NCBI GenBank assembly: GCA_023374045.1
Contig: CM041776.1
Location: forward strand, 476,521,375-476,585,374
Direction of reading: 5' to 3'
DNA: 64,000 nucleotides
DNA from: Limonium bicolor
Lineage: Eukaryota > Streptophyta > Magnoliopsida > Caryophyllales > Plumbaginaceae
Numbering within the stretch: position 1 is the first letter of the stretch; each line of letters starts with the position of its first letter. Under the pieces are notes generated by a model. That model saw only the letters and a list, made by a program, of their open reading frames with translations. It did not search any database and had not been told where the DNA came from. Made by a program: the position numbers and the translations under genes. This document shows positions 23,910 through 36,468 of this stretch, in pieces.

Positions 23910-26087
23910 GGTGCCCTTGGGAATAAAGGTCAAAGCGTAAGAAACGAGCTTAATGAAGTCCAGAAAAGCTTGGATCTACATCCTTGGAACCTAACACTTA
24001 TTTTCAAGGAGAAATTCCTAAGGTACCAACTTCTTCGTAGGGACTCTCATGAGCTTCTTTTCCTTCGCCAGCTCTCTAAAACTCGTTGGCTTAAGCTAGC
24101 CGGCTCCAATAATTCCTTCTTTCATAAAGCCATTAAAGCTAGAAGGAATAAGAACTTCATTGCTTCCATCACGAATGATTTTGGAGAGGGTTCTCAACAC
24201 CCATACAGATATTGAAAACTGTTTGGCTGCCCAGTTCCGCCAAACTCTTGGCACTAGAACTCCCCCCCCCCCCCCCCCAATGCTCCCTAGCTAATCTTAA
24301 CTTGGACAATGGCAGGACACTTGACCAATCATCGTGGGATCAGCTTACTTGGCCCGTAGACAATAATGATATCAAGTTGGCCCTGTTCTCCATTGGAGAT
24401 GATAAAGCCCCTGGCCCGGATGGTTCCACTGCCAAATGTTTCAGAGCGACCTGGGACGTTATTGGTGAGGACATCTATGGCGCAATTAAAAGCTTTTTTC
24501 ACAGTGGGCGGCTGCTCAAGGAGACGCTACGCTTATCACCCTTATTCCCAATTGGACAATGCCTCCTCCCCGGGTGACTTTAGACCTCTCCTACTGCAAT
24601 ACTCTATATAAGATCATTAGCAAAATCCTCACCGATAGGCTTAAGAGGGTCCTTCCCTCTCTTGTGAGTCCTAGCCAAGGAGCCTTCATCAAAGGCCGCC
24701 TTATATCGGATAACATTCAATTGTGCTCATGCCTTATGAAAAATTACCAGAGAGCCAATATTTCCCCAAGGTGCACTATGAAATGGATATCAGGAAGGCT
24801 TTTGACACCGTTAACTGGGATTTCCTCCAAGCCACTCTCTCGTTCCTAAACTTACCCCCGGAGTTTAGTAATTGAATTTTACAATGCGTCACCACCTCAA
24901 TATTCGATTAACATTAATGGCTCCCCCTCTGCTCCCTTCAAAGGGGAAAGTGGGCTTCTTCAAGGGGATCCTCTCTCTCCCTACCTTTTTGCCCTTATTA
25001 TGGATATGCTCTTCAGGCTTCTCGACCAACTCTCGACTGCTCCTGGCTTTCACTACCACCCATCCTGCAAACCCTTTCATATCATCCACCTTTTCTTCGC
25101 TGATGATGCTCTTATCTTATTCTGCAGAGGTGACCAGAACTCGATTTCCCTCATGCTCAACAAGGTCAACCTCTTCTTTAAAGCTTCTGGCCTATCGCTC
25201 AACCCTTCAAAATCTGACTTATTCCTGGGAGGCGTTAATCCCTCTAATGCCGAATCAATCATTCGCCTCAAGGGGGTTTAACAAGGGGTCTTTTCCTTTC
25301 CGCTACCTTGGAATCCCTATCACAGCTGGAAGCCTAAAGTTGTAGATTTTAACCCCTTCTAGACAGTATCCGTAAAGCTATCTCGACCTGGGGTAGCAAA
25401 TCTCTCTCCTTTGCGGGTAGACTCTCCCTCATCCAGAGCACCCTTTTTGGTATAGTGGGCTTTTGGGCCTCTTGTATCACCATACCAAATAATGTTATCA
25501 AAAGAGTAATTAAGTGCCTCCGTTCGTTTCTTTGGTCGGGTGATGCTGACAGTAATACTACCCCTGCAGTGGCCTGGAGCATTCTCACGAACACCAAGAA
25601 AAATGGTGGTGTGGGTTTTAAGGACATCCACAATTGGAATATGTGCTTCATGCTCAAAACCATCTCAGCCGTCACCCATAATGCGGAGCACCTTTGGATC
25701 CAATGGATCCAAAAGCTCTTCTTACCTAACAGTAGTAACATTTGGACAATCACCGCTAAAGGTAATGACCCTTGGACCTGAAATCTATTCTCCATGCCAG
25801 GGACTGGTGGTTGGAGCAATGTGGGTCCCCCGGTGATGCCTTTTCTCTTTTCAATTACTACCCTACCCACCCCAGGGTCAGTTCCATCTATAAGGATATC
25901 TCCACCCAAACCCAGAACTTTTATTGGTACAATATTTGCTGGAAAACATGGGCTACCCCCAAAGCCAAATTTATTATGTGGATTACTCTGAAAGGTAGAC
26001 TTAAAACATGTGATAAGCTCCAAACTTGGGGCATTTGTCTTGCTAACAGATGATGGCTCTGTGAGCGTGCTCAAGAGTCAAGCAACC
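23910..26087 (+). pseudogene. Plant L1-type LINE reverse transcriptase (left-arm copy, broken)
   Basis: Non-LTR retrotransposon ORF2 remains. Readable segments: 'WLKLAGSNNSFFHKAIKARRNKNFI' (24080-24160), RT fingers ('SQGAFIKGRLISDNIQLC', 24670-24725), 'LQGDPLSPYLF' (about 24955-24990), the catalytic 'FADDALILF' (25093-25120), and a C-terminal zf-RVT-like part (25380-26060). At least six frame breaks; not functional. The 5' end abuts the family A LTR. The 3' end is cut at the palindrome breakpoint. A C17 run sits at 24262-24278. Confidence 0.85.
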
Positions 26088-26326
26088 CGGTACATTCACA
26101 CTAAATAACAACTAATGCTACTAATCAAGTTAGCATCAAGAGGGAAGTGAGATCGAAGTGCTAAATTAATAATACCCAACAATGGTCGATTAATAAATTT
26201 CCTACCATTAGAGAGTTTCAATAAAAGATACTTTAAAGGAGAATCTAATCCCTTACAAAGTTTCACTGGTATTAAGTTAATTTAAGAATGTAATATAAAT
26301 TATCCTTGGTACAAACAAATTAATAT
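26088..26326. other. Spacer without recognisable features
   Basis: AT-rich unique sequence between the palindrome breakpoint and the Mutator-like element. I see no ORF or repeat. Confidence 0.5.
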
Positions 26327-26699
26327 ATTGTGATTCGTGGTTTCGAACTTGGCGCAAGTGCCAGGTTCTAATATGGAGATGGCTAGTTTTAGTATTTGTC
26401 CTCCCATATATCAAACACTCTAATGGAGGGAAATAAAGGAAAAAACGAATAAAAAGAGGGAATATGAGGGAATTGGAGATGCGTGAACGGGAGAGGGGAA
26501 GGGAGTATAGTATGAGTAGGAGGGAGATAAATATTTGTTTTCAAAAATGTCATAACTTATAAAATATAAGTGCAAAAATAAAACAAATTATACATTGTTC
26601 ATCATTTTTTTGTACTCTTCAAAAAAGATGCATCATGGATATGTTTTGGTAAAACTGATAAATTTTTTATTTTTTGTAAGTACATATTTTTTACATTTA

Positions 26700-27150
26700 A
26701 TTGTGAATCTTAAGTTTAAGAAAAGTGAATCAAAGGTTGTTAAAAAGTGAATCAAAGGGTTGTTAAAAAGTGAATCAAAGAGTGGCTTAAAAATGAATAA
26801 GAGGTTTAAAAAAGTGAATCTCATAAACAAAGATTATTTAAACTAAATTGATTCTGATTGTTTGACTAGTGTGAATCAGAGATTTTAGAAAAGTGAATCA
26901 AAGGTTGTTAAAAAGTGAGTCACAAGAGGTTACAAAGTGAATTAGAGTAATAAGAGTGAATCTCGTAACCATAGATTGTTTAACTAAAGTGATTAAAAGG
27001 TTTAAGAAATGTGAATCAGATGTTTTTAAAGTGAATCATGTTTTTAAGAAAAGTGAATCAGAGGTTTAAGAAAAGTGATTCTCATAATAGAGATTGTTTT
27101 AACTAAAGTGAATAAGAGGTTTTAAAAAGTGAATCAAAGGTTTATAAAGG
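26700..27150. repeat. Degenerate minisatellite inside the MULE-like element
   Basis: About 18-20 imperfect repeats of an 18-28 bp unit around AAAAGTGAATCA(A/G)AGGTT. The opposite end of the element (about 29090-29165) has 'GATTCATTTT' repeats, the inverted counterpart, so the repeat is part of the terminal inverted repeats. Confidence 0.7.
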
Positions 27151-27169
27151 TTTTTTTATAGATAATTCG

Positions 27170-28913
27170 CGTATAGCCCTTTATTGAAATGAAATGAAGA
27201 AGATGGGATTATGTTGGGCCTCGTTAAAACCTCTCAATGCCAAAACCTAGTGGGAAAAAGACTTAGAGGAGAAAAAGAGTGCCCTCCGCATCCGATACAG
27301 CCCTACAAATCATCTAATAGTTCACACTTGCCAGCTTAAAACAAAAGACAGGAACAATAGTAAAACAGTACAGCCCTAAACATCACCTAGTTGTCCACGG
27401 TTTCCAACTAAAACAAAGACATGAACAACAGTAGTCTAGTAACCATAATCGCCCCAAATATACTATTGTATCTATACCCTAGTTACCAATTGATGCGCCA
27501 GTGCATTCGGGGCACAAACCATCTGCTCAACTCAATCAGAGATACTGCAACGAATCTCCTAGCTTGCCTGTGTTGATGAACTGCTCGCATGATAAGGGCA
27601 TCTCCTTCCACCACAGTTTCGTCCACCTCCATATCCCGAGTTCAGATCTGATTATAATTCTGTCTACCACAAAGGCTTCATCTCGGAACACCAAATTATT
27701 TCGAGCTGTCCACACATTATAAATTCTATAACATAAGGTAGACTTCCAGACCCTTGCGCTCTTACGTGGTAGAGGAAATGAAAACCAGTCATTATATATA
27801 TCCTTTATTGATTGCTTGAGTGAAAACGAAACACCCACCACATGATTAGTTCTTCATACTCCTCAACAACAACTGGGCAGAGGAAAATAATATGCTCCAA
27901 CGATTCCATGGCCCGTTTGCAGCACGGGCATCTACTTTGTCCGATCGGGGTGATGTCCCTTTCAAACAGGATTTCTCTTGTGGTAAATTTTCTTAACAAC
28001 GAAAACCATATTGTCATAGCCACTCTTGGTTCGGAAAGGCCTTTCCATATATGCTCTAGCTCCCCATCCCGCATTATTCCTAAATTATCTGCATCCACTT
28101 CAATCAAAGAGGAGTGTATCTCTCTTGTTGTGAAACTTCTGTTACTACCATCCCAAACAGCTACATCAGCCTCTTGAGCATTTGAAGGCCGAGTTACCAA
28201 CAATACATTCAGCTGTTCTACCATTTCCTGCTCATATTCAAAGAGTTCTCTCCTTCATATCAGATTCTAGCACCACACTCCATTGCACCATTCACCCATA
28301 TCAGCAACCATGAGATTCTGCTGTTGACTTAGTTGAAAAAGCCTAAGGAATTTTGATTTTAGTGGACCTGCATCAGTCCAACTATTCCCAAAATTTGGTG
28401 TCCTTCCCGTCTCCTCACTGTATTCTCATCTTCTCTTCCAACAATTGCTGTAATTTCTCGTGTCCTTCAGTGGTTTAACAATTGACGACCACAACCCTTT
28501 GAACCATCCAATTTCTTGACTTTGTTTCCCGTATGTATGCCACGCCTCAATCGATAAATGGATTCGATCGTCTGTTTTCAGATAGAGTTTTTACACTGAG
28601 CATACCTCCATCGCCATTTTTCTAGGAAACTTAGGTTTCTCAGTTACAGATTCGAAAAGCCCAATCCCCCCAGCTTTTTTGGTTTCTCCATTTGTGTCCA
28701 TGGGACTATTACAAGGAACTTCCGCCTCCTTTTCCCCCAAAAAAATTGTCGTTGTATGGATGAGAGCTTTTTTCTCACCTCTGCAGGGATAACAAACATA
28801 CTCGCATAGTAAATCGGGAGTGATTCGAGTACTGACCTAATCAGGACTGCTCGTCCTGCTTTTGACAGGTTGGTTGCCTTCCAGGTCATAATACTGTTCT
28901 CGTAGCAATACAT
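27170..28913 (-). pseudogene. Second LINE fragment (RT C-terminal region), 5' truncated
   Basis: On the minus strand it reads the C-terminal LINE RT region 'ATNLSKAGRAVLIRSVLESLPIYY' and 'QFFWGKRRRKF...KPKKLGGLGF' (28644-28913). A zf-RVT-like stretch follows ('...CPCCKRAMESLEHIIFLCP', about 27880-27950), then a tail 'YNVWTARNNLVF'. No catalytic F-x-DD remains. Frames change near 28620, 28240 and 27840. It differs from the LINE in the palindrome arms. It lies inside the MULE-like element, by capture or by later insertion. Confidence 0.75.
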
Positions 28914-28919
28914 TTAGCA

Positions 28920-29209
28920 TTCCTAGGGTGGTTTTAGGGTGTTTGGGGGGTAGGGTAATCTATTTGACATTGGTTCTACACTTTATATCGTTGTTACAGA
29001 CTCGACAAAACTCTGCACTACAAACCCTAAAAATGCATTCGACATTTTTAACTTTCCTTGGATGGTTTTAGAGTGTTTGGGTAAGATTCATTTGTGCTAA
29101 TGAATATGATTCATTTATTATTAAAGAAAATTCATTTTACTAATTAGTAAGATTCATTTTAAAATACCTAATATATACTCATTCTAAATACATAAAATTT
29201 TAAGTTTAC
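28920..29209. other. Interior of the MULE-like element, noncoding
   Basis: AT-rich; it contains the inverted counterpart of the AAAGTGAATC repeats. No ORF. Confidence 0.4.
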
Positions 29210-29489
29210 CAAAATATATCCATGATGCATTTTGTTTTGAAGAGCACAAAAAATAATGAACAATGGTATAACTTTTTTTATTTTTGCACTTATATTTTGT
29301 GAGTTATAACATTTAAAAAAACAATTTCTCTCTCCTCCTAGTCTAACTCTCCCCTGCGTGACGGATGAAACGTTGCGCTAGTCTTTCCCCTTTTTTTCAT
29401 TCTTTTTTTCTCCCAACCACATGTGACATGTATATAGAAACCATATCTAGCCTAGCGCTTGCGCCAGGGTCTCCATTCCGATTGTGATT

Positions 29490-29962
29490 TCGGTTATCCT
29501 TTCATTCTGTTGCCTCTGCCTAATAATTACTATAATTCTTTAATTTTCTAAATATGTAGTTAAGAACACTTAAAAAATGCTGATTTGATAAAATGCACAT
29601 ATACAATATGTATACTATCATATCAACATTATTTATTCCGATACAAACAAAATCAAGCTCTCTTGAAGGATCAGAGTACGTGCATAAGCATTCTGATCAA
29701 TTCCTCAAGATCTGCTAATTCTTTCTTATCTACCAATTAGTTTTGTTCTAGTGCTTACTGCTAAAACACACTTCCAGCTTCTTATCTATTTTGTTTATTA
29801 TTTTCCACTAGGAAACTGAGGGTGAACCACCGTCCCAAGCAAAAATGCAGGCAGAGAGCTAACACATTTTTGTTAGTGGCATCTAAATATTTGGCAGAAT
29901 AAACAAGAATAATCTCTCCTGTTACTAAGATGATGACTAAAAGAAATATATACGACATTCTT
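29490..29962. other. Intergenic sequence, nothing recognised
   Basis: AT-rich unique sequence between the MULE-like element and the LINE 3' end. No supported gene. Confidence 0.4.
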
Positions 29963-32699
29963 TTTTTTTTTGGAATAAATGGATCTATATATATATATAT
30001 ATGGGTAATGTGACAGTAGATACAAAGAAGCCCTATATATTTGATAACTAAGCATGACGATACTGCTAAGGGGAGGGTGGATATACAAAAACCTCCCACA
30101 CAGTGGATAAAAATAACCTCAGGCTGGCTTTTAATACCCCAGCTCTATGATTACAAAAACCAATTCTCCAGATATACAAAAACTACTCCTAGGAGCAGAG
30201 AACTCTATCAAGCCAATCAAAGTCAGTGCTAGAATTTTCATCTTCGTCCATATGATGGCTTTGATAGCAGCTTTGATGTCAAAAACAATGAGAGCGGGGT
30301 CCCTAGCTTGGTTGGCCATGGCTCGCTTGCATTTTTCTATCTAGAGGTGGTATACAACACTAGTGACTGCTGCTCTTTTCACAAAGTCAATCGGGCAGAG
30401 TCTCTTGTAGTATCGGATGATCTAAGTTGAGTAGATGCGCAAACTTTTCTGGTTGGTAGGAATACCCAGCCAGTCACAGATAGTCCACCAAACCCTAATT
30501 GAGTACCTGCAATGGAAAAAAAGATGGTTGCTTGACTCTTGAGCACGCTCACAGAGCCATCATCTGTTAGCAAGACAAATGCCCCAAGTTTGGAGCTTAT
30601 CACATGTTTTAAGTCTACCTTTCAGAGTAATCCACATAATAAATTTGGCTTTGGGGGTAGCCCATGTTTTCCAGCAAATATTGTACCAATAAAAGTTCTG
30701 GGTTTGGGTGGAGATATCCTTATAGATGGAACTGACCTGGGGTGGGTAGGGTAGTAATTGAAAAGAGAAAAGGCATCACCGGGGGACCCACATTGCTCCA
30801 ACCACCAGTCCCTGGCATGGAGAATAGATTTCCAGGTCCAAGGGTCATTACCTTTAGCGGTGATTGTCCAAATGTTACTACTGTTAGGTAAGAAGAGCTT
30901 TTGGATCCATTGGATCCAAAGGTGCTCCGCATTATGGGTGACGGCTGAGATGGTTTTGAGCATGAAGCACATATTCCAATTGTGGATGTCCTTAAAACCC
31001 ACACCACCATTTTTCTTGGTGTTCGTGAGAATGCTCCAGGCCACTGCAGGGGTAGTATTACTGTCAGCATCACCCGACCAAAGAAACGAACGGAGGCACT
31101 TAATTACTCTTTTGATAACATTATTTGGTATGGTGATACAAGAGGCCCAAAAGCCCACTATACCAAAAAGGGTGCTCTGGATGAGGGAGAGTCTACCCGC
31201 AAAGGAGAGAGATTTGCTACCCCAGGTCGAGATAGCTTTACGGATACTGTCTAGAAGGGGTTAAAATCTACAACTTTAGGCTCCCAGGCTGTGATAGGGA
31301 TTCCAAGGTAGCGGAAAGGAAAAGACCCCTTGTTAAACCCCGTGAGGCGAATGATTGATTCGGCATTAGAGGGATTAACGCCTCCCAGGAATAAGTCAGA
31401 TTTTGAAGGGTTGAGCGATAGGCCAGAAGCTTTAAAGAAGAGGTTGACCTTGTTGAGCATGAGGGAAATTGAGTTCTGGTCACCTCTGCAGAATAAGAGA
31501 GCATCATCAGCGAAGAAGGTGGATGATATGAAGGGGTTTGCAGGATGGGTGGTAGTGAAAGCCAGGAGCGGTCGAGCGAGAGTTGGCGAGAAGCCTGAAG
31601 AGCATATCCATAATAAGGGCAAAAGGTAGGGAGAGAGAGGATCCCCTTGAAGAAGCCCACTTTCCCCTTTGAAGGGAGCAGAGGGGGAGCCATTAATGTT
31701 AATCGAATATGAGGAGGTGGTGACGCATTGTAAAATTCAATTACTAAACTCCGGGGGGAAGTTTAGGAACGAGAGAGTGGCTTGGAGGAAATCCCAGTTA
31801 ACGGTGTCAAAAGCCTTCCTGATATCCATTTTCATAGTGCACCTTGGGGAAATATTGGCTCTCTGGTAATTTTTCATAAGGCATGAGCACAATTGAATGT
31901 TATCCGATATAAGGCGGCCTTTGATGAAGGCTCTTGGCTAGGACTCACAAGAGAGGGAAGGACCCTCTTGAGCCTATCGGTGAGGATTTTGCTAATGATC
32001 TTATATAGAGTATTGCAGTAGGAGAGGTCTAAAGTCACACGGAGGAGGGAGGGCATTGTCCAATTTGGGAATAAGGGTGATAAGCGTAGCGTCTCCTTGA
32101 GCAGCCGCCCACTGTGAAAAAAGCTTTTAATTGCGCCATAGATGTCCTCACCAATAACGTCCCAGGTCGCTCTGAAACATTGGCAGTGGAACCATCCGGG
32201 CCAGGGGCTTTATCATCTCCAATGGAGAACAGGGCCAACTTGATCATTATTGTCTACGGGCTGAGTAAGCTGATCCCACGATGATTGGTCAAGTGTCCTG
32301 CCATTGTCCAAGTTAAGATTAGCTAGGGAGCATTGGGGGGGGGGGGGGGGGAGTTCTAGTGCCAAGAGTTTGGCGGAACTGGGCTGCCAAACAGTTTTCA
32401 ATATCTGTATGGGTGTTGAGAACCTCTCCAAAATCATTCGTGATGGAAGCAATGAAGTTCTTATTCCTTCTAGCTTTAATGGTTATGAAAGAAGGAATTA
32501 TTGGAGCCGGCTAGCTTAAGCCAACGAGTTTTAGAGAGCTGGCGAAGGAAAAGAAGCTCATGAGAGTCCCTACGAAAAGTTGGTACCTTAGGAATTTCTC
32601 CTTGGAAATAAGTGTTAGGTTCCAAGGATGTAGATCCAAGCTTTTCTGGACTTCATTAAGCTCGTTTCTTACGCTTTGACCTTTATTCCCAAGGGCACC
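29963..32699 (-). pseudogene. Plant L1-type LINE (right-arm copy, keeps 3' end)
   Basis: The inverted partner of 23910-26087, but it continues about 560 bp further to a T-run at 29962-29972, which on the minus strand is an A-rich tail. Readable parts: RT fingers near 31900, 'FADDALLF' near 31510, the zf-RVT-like part at 30379-31158, and the C-terminal tail 'MANQARDPALIVFDIKAAIKAI' (30260-30319). Multiple frame breaks. The 5' side abuts the family A LTR at 32700. The G17 run is at 32335-32351. Confidence 0.85.
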
Positions 32700-35600
32700 T
32701 GAAAAACCCCGTAATTAAAAATAGTGATTAATTAGGCTAACGAGTAATTTAGAAGCTTAATTATGCATAAATAATCATGAGGGAACAAATCCCGAAGAAA
32801 ACGGATCCCTAAAATGGATTAAAAAACGCTAACGAACCTTAAAGCACGTTTTTCGAGGAAACCGGGAAAACGTGACTTTAAGCGGGTCAAATAGACTCGT
32901 AACAATTTTGGTCAACCAAATAATCATTAATAAATGTTAGTGAAGCTTTAGAACCAATAAAATCAATAAAACGAGAAATTAGTAAAAACTGTCAAAAACG
33001 GGAAGTTGTGGGGGTAGAAACCTAAATAGACCAAACTTATGTGTCCACTTTTTTTAAAAAATATATAAAAAGTAAAGTTTGTGTGTGTGTGTGTGCTGGT
33101 GCCAGCCGATCCCATCTCCCTCTCTCACACACTCACTTACTCCTTCTTATTTACTAAACAACAAAAGCAATAAAGTAAAACACTCACCTTACTTTACTCA
33201 CTCACCATCTCTCTCCCTCTATTTCATTCTCTTCTTTCACGTACAGACCCCCAACCCTTCTCCTCTCTATTTCTCTTCTTCCTCAACCGGCAACAATGGA
33301 GAAAATAGCAAACTCTCAAAAACCTCTACTTCTTCCTCTTGTTAACCCATCAAACTTGCCCCAAAAATTATAAAAATACCACCATTGTCTTCCTCTCATC
33401 AAGAGGAACACTTCTATCTTTTTAAAATCCGGAAAGGAGAACTTTCATCTCCATGGGTGTGGAGCATTTGGAGCTTTAAGACTACCACTAGAATCACCTT
33501 CTCCTCCTTGTTATTTGAGGTAAAAATCTTCTTGAAATCTCGTCCTTTTCTAACCCTTATGGGCAAAACGAAAATCTAGCTAAAACCTTGTTTGGTTTCT
33601 TTGTACTCTAGCCAATTTTTGCATATTGGAGAGTGGGAAATCTTACTCTTGAGCTGTTCCAAGCATTACATATACCCTTGAAAGGTAATGGAATTTCTAA
33701 ACCCTAAAACCTACATTAAGCTCAAAAGGATAGTTAGGGTTAGTTTTTGGTGTATTGAAATGTGTATATATGGGTTATAGTGTTAGAGAATTTGGGTTGC
33801 GAAACCGGTGGTGGAGAGAGAGAGACGGAAGGAAGAGGAAGCAAGAAGAAGAAAAGAAACTAGAAGAGAAACAAGGTAATGATACTCACTTATGTAGTCT
33901 TGTGTGTGCTTGTGTAACAGATTTTAAAAGGAGTAAAATTTGTATTGTAAAATGGTAATGAACAATAGTGTAATGCAAAGGAAGAATTGAATTGTGTTGA
34001 AGCTTTAAAGACGATTAAAAATTGTCACAAACTAGATTGGGATGGGGTGTTGAGTTGAGTGCGGGAATTTAATGTGTTGAATGGGTAGTATTTGTGTTGA
34101 AGAACTTGGTATATTGTTGTTGTGTATGAAGAGGTGGGATAAGTGATAATGTGTGTGGAAACAATGTGGTGAGAGTGTAAAGATTAAGGGGAGACTATGG
34201 CAAAATTTGCCTAGAAATTAGATGGCTTATGAACTAGAAACTAGGTGTAAAACGTGTGATTGTAACAGATTTTGATTGAGATAGTTAGAGGGTGGATTAA
34301 GAGAGGTAGTTAGTGTATTGTAATGCATTAGAAACTCTAGAAATGACATTAGAAGAGGGAGCTTACTGATGGAGAGTGTTAGAGGTGAAATCTGTTAGCA
34401 AATTGCAAACCAGAGAAGAAACCATGTGAGTGTTGAAATGGGATTTGGGAAGAACAAGAGTTGTGTAAGTTAATATAGGATTTGTGTAATGAATTAAGGA
34501 ATGAAATAACAGGATTAGGAGGTGTAATAATAGTGTTAAAACATGTGGGAGCAAGTATAAGAATAATGGGAAGTAATGGGTAAGAAGAAGAGGACTGAAA
34601 ACAGAATAAAATGCAATCACTGGACTGGACCGACCTTGGGACCGGACTTGCAAGGTCGGTCGAGCCCAGATTTACAAAGGACGGAAAGCTTCTGGAATGG
34701 ACCGACCTTGGGGACCGAACTTGCAAGGTCGGTCGGCCAGAAAATTCCCGTCTTAAAACCTTCTGGAATGGACCGACCTTGGGGACCGGACTTGCAAGAT
34801 CGGTCGGCCTAAAATTCGCCTGTAGTGTGACTTACTGAAATGGACCGACCTTGGGACCGGACATGCAAGGTCGGTCGACTCAAGAATGTCAAAACCAAAA
34901 CTCAATGGAATGGACCAACCTTGGGACCGGACATGGCAAGGTCGGTCGGCCCTGTAATTTTCCAGCGAATGTACCCTACTGACTTCGACCGACCTTGGGT
35001 CGACCCTGGGTAAGGTCGGTCGGGTCAAAAAAAAATTATAATGAGTATAATATATATATATAATATATATATATATATATGATACCTACAATGCATATGT
35101 ACATATAACAATGTACCATGTTAAGTAAGGAAATAAACTTAAAGTAAAGAAGAGTAAGTAAGTAATGTGTAAGTGTAAGAATGGAAAGGACTTAATAAGT
35201 ATGACTTAGGAAACGTAGGAGTAATCGAATTAAGTTAATGACAGTTAGATTAATCACTCGATTGTGTGTATATCATAGGATTTGATTTGTGAACACCGGA
35301 GGAACGTTTGGACACAAGTACAACGGTGAACGGTATGAATTCCTCTTGCCCCGTATGCTATCTTGGTTACTCTGATATGTGTGTTGTGTGCTAATTGATC
35401 ACCAAATAAGATAAATGCACCAAATTGGAGTTATTATGCATATTGTGAATATGTAGTGTTGTATGTTGTGAATATTTTCTTTAAATCTTAGTTTGTATAA
35501 TTCATGAAATGTATGGATGATAATGAATGTGTGTATGTATGATATATTGCATTGTGACCGAATGTGTTTGAGATTGGACTTCTAACTGATTCCTAACAAG

Positions 35601-36257
35601 GTAACCAATCTAACTTAAATTGGTAATTAAATTGGAATGAGTAGAAGTCCAATATAGTTTCGGCCACGGGTGAGGATGTGGAGACACAAGAGGTTGGATC
35701 CAAGTCTTAACTCTTAAACTGGTCCGTGGCCCAAATCCCTTAAATGGGTAGCATCCCGGATTGGTGAGTCAAGTAAATCCCGGTGGTGGGACGGTGTAGT
35801 CCCCGGGCCGGAGGTCATACCGACTTAACATGAGTATGAGTAAGTAAGTAAGAAGGAGGTGAAAGAATGTAGATTTTGTTAGCCGGTGTACCATGGGGTA
35901 CACCCTTTTTGGTTGTGAAAGAATGATAGGATGGTGAATTGCTATAATGAGCAGTTATTTTAAACTTCATTATGTTTGAGGAAAATAGTGGTGGAAGGAT
36001 GTAATTGAATACACTTAAATACTCGGTAGTCCATTAATGTAAGTGATGGTATTTTGTATTCAGTAAGCAATGTTTTAGTAGCTCGGTATACTATGATCAT
36101 CAGACCGTCACTGTAAGTAAGGTAAGCCTAGATAGCCGTATGGGCGGTTAGCGGCGTTGTACCACCCACCGTAGTAGTGTAGTATTTCTGCTGCGAACTG
36201 ATAGGATTAACAGGACGATTAGATGGTAAGAATAGGATTAACGGTAGGGGTGTTATA
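32700..36257 (+). mobile_element. Family A 5' LTR (right inner)
   Basis: Starts TGAAAAACCCC and ends GGGGTGTTATA, 3.56 kb, followed by the PBS. It is shorter than its 3' partner (42687-46641) because about 0.4 kb between the AAGTAAG-rich run and 'TTGTTAGCCGG' (around 35850-35880) is missing, including the CCCCAAGGGG block. The hairpin array is at 34618-35028 and a (TA)n stretch at about 35049-35081. Confidence 0.88.
34618..35028. repeat. GC-rich hairpin array in LTR (right inner)
   Basis: Six units, each GACCGACCTTGG...CCGGACTTGCAAGGTCGGTC, with self-complementary 11-bp stems. The reverse complement of the left arrays. Confidence 0.85.
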
Positions 36258-36263
36258 AGAAAG

Positions 36264-36275
36264 TGGTATCAGAGC
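36264..36275 (+). other. Primer binding site (right inner)
   Basis: TGGTATCAGAGC, six bases after the 5' LTR end. Confidence 0.92.
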
Positions 36276-36468
36276 GTAGTTACGCTCTGATGTCCATAGT
36301 ACCGAGCATAGGGATTACCGAGTTAGGACTTCAACCGTCTTAAGACGGATACTTAGAAACCTAACTAGGAACTACCGTTGTTAATAACGTATACCCTTGA
36401 CATCCTTATGGACGATACCTTGCTTAATTCCAAGACCCTTGAGTCATATCTTGCAGAGCCTAATGTAA

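Larger units (their letters stand above)
1..26087. repeat. Left arm of a giant inverted repeat (palindrome)
   Basis: The whole stretch reads as the reverse complement of the right arm (30526-49309), apart from a 7 kb family B insertion (13162-20177) that only this arm has. Base 1 pairs with about 49309, so the arm probably continues beyond the window. The inner breakpoint at about 26087 lies inside a LINE. The right-arm copy of that LINE continues to its 3' end, so this arm looks like the copy and the right arm the original. The alternative is an assembly join of two haplotypes or loci. Confidence 0.85.
26336..29480. mobile_element. Mutator-like (MULE-type) element with long terminal inverted repeats, non-autonomous
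   Basis: About 3.1 kb. The ends are inverted copies: the left end (26336-26660) reads '...TTGGCGCAAGTGCCAGG...' and the right end, reverse-complemented (29480-29210), reads '...CTGGCGCAAGCGCTAGG...'. Similarity continues for about 300 bp, including 'CATATCCATGATGCAT' and the GTGCAAAAATA region. A 9-bp direct repeat ATTGTGATT flanks it (26327-26335 and 29481-29489), the usual Mutator target duplication. There is no transposase; the interior contains tandem repeats and a LINE fragment. Assignment rests on TIR length and TSD size only. Confidence 0.6.

Noticed and set aside
25349..26074. 241-codon minus-strand ORF in the LINE (and its mirror at 30758-31264)
   Set aside because: Antisense shadow of the LINE RT frame; no domain signal.
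34618..35028. CRISPR-like array
   Set aside because: Units are imperfect, spacers are not unique sequences between identical repeats, and the context is a plant LTR.
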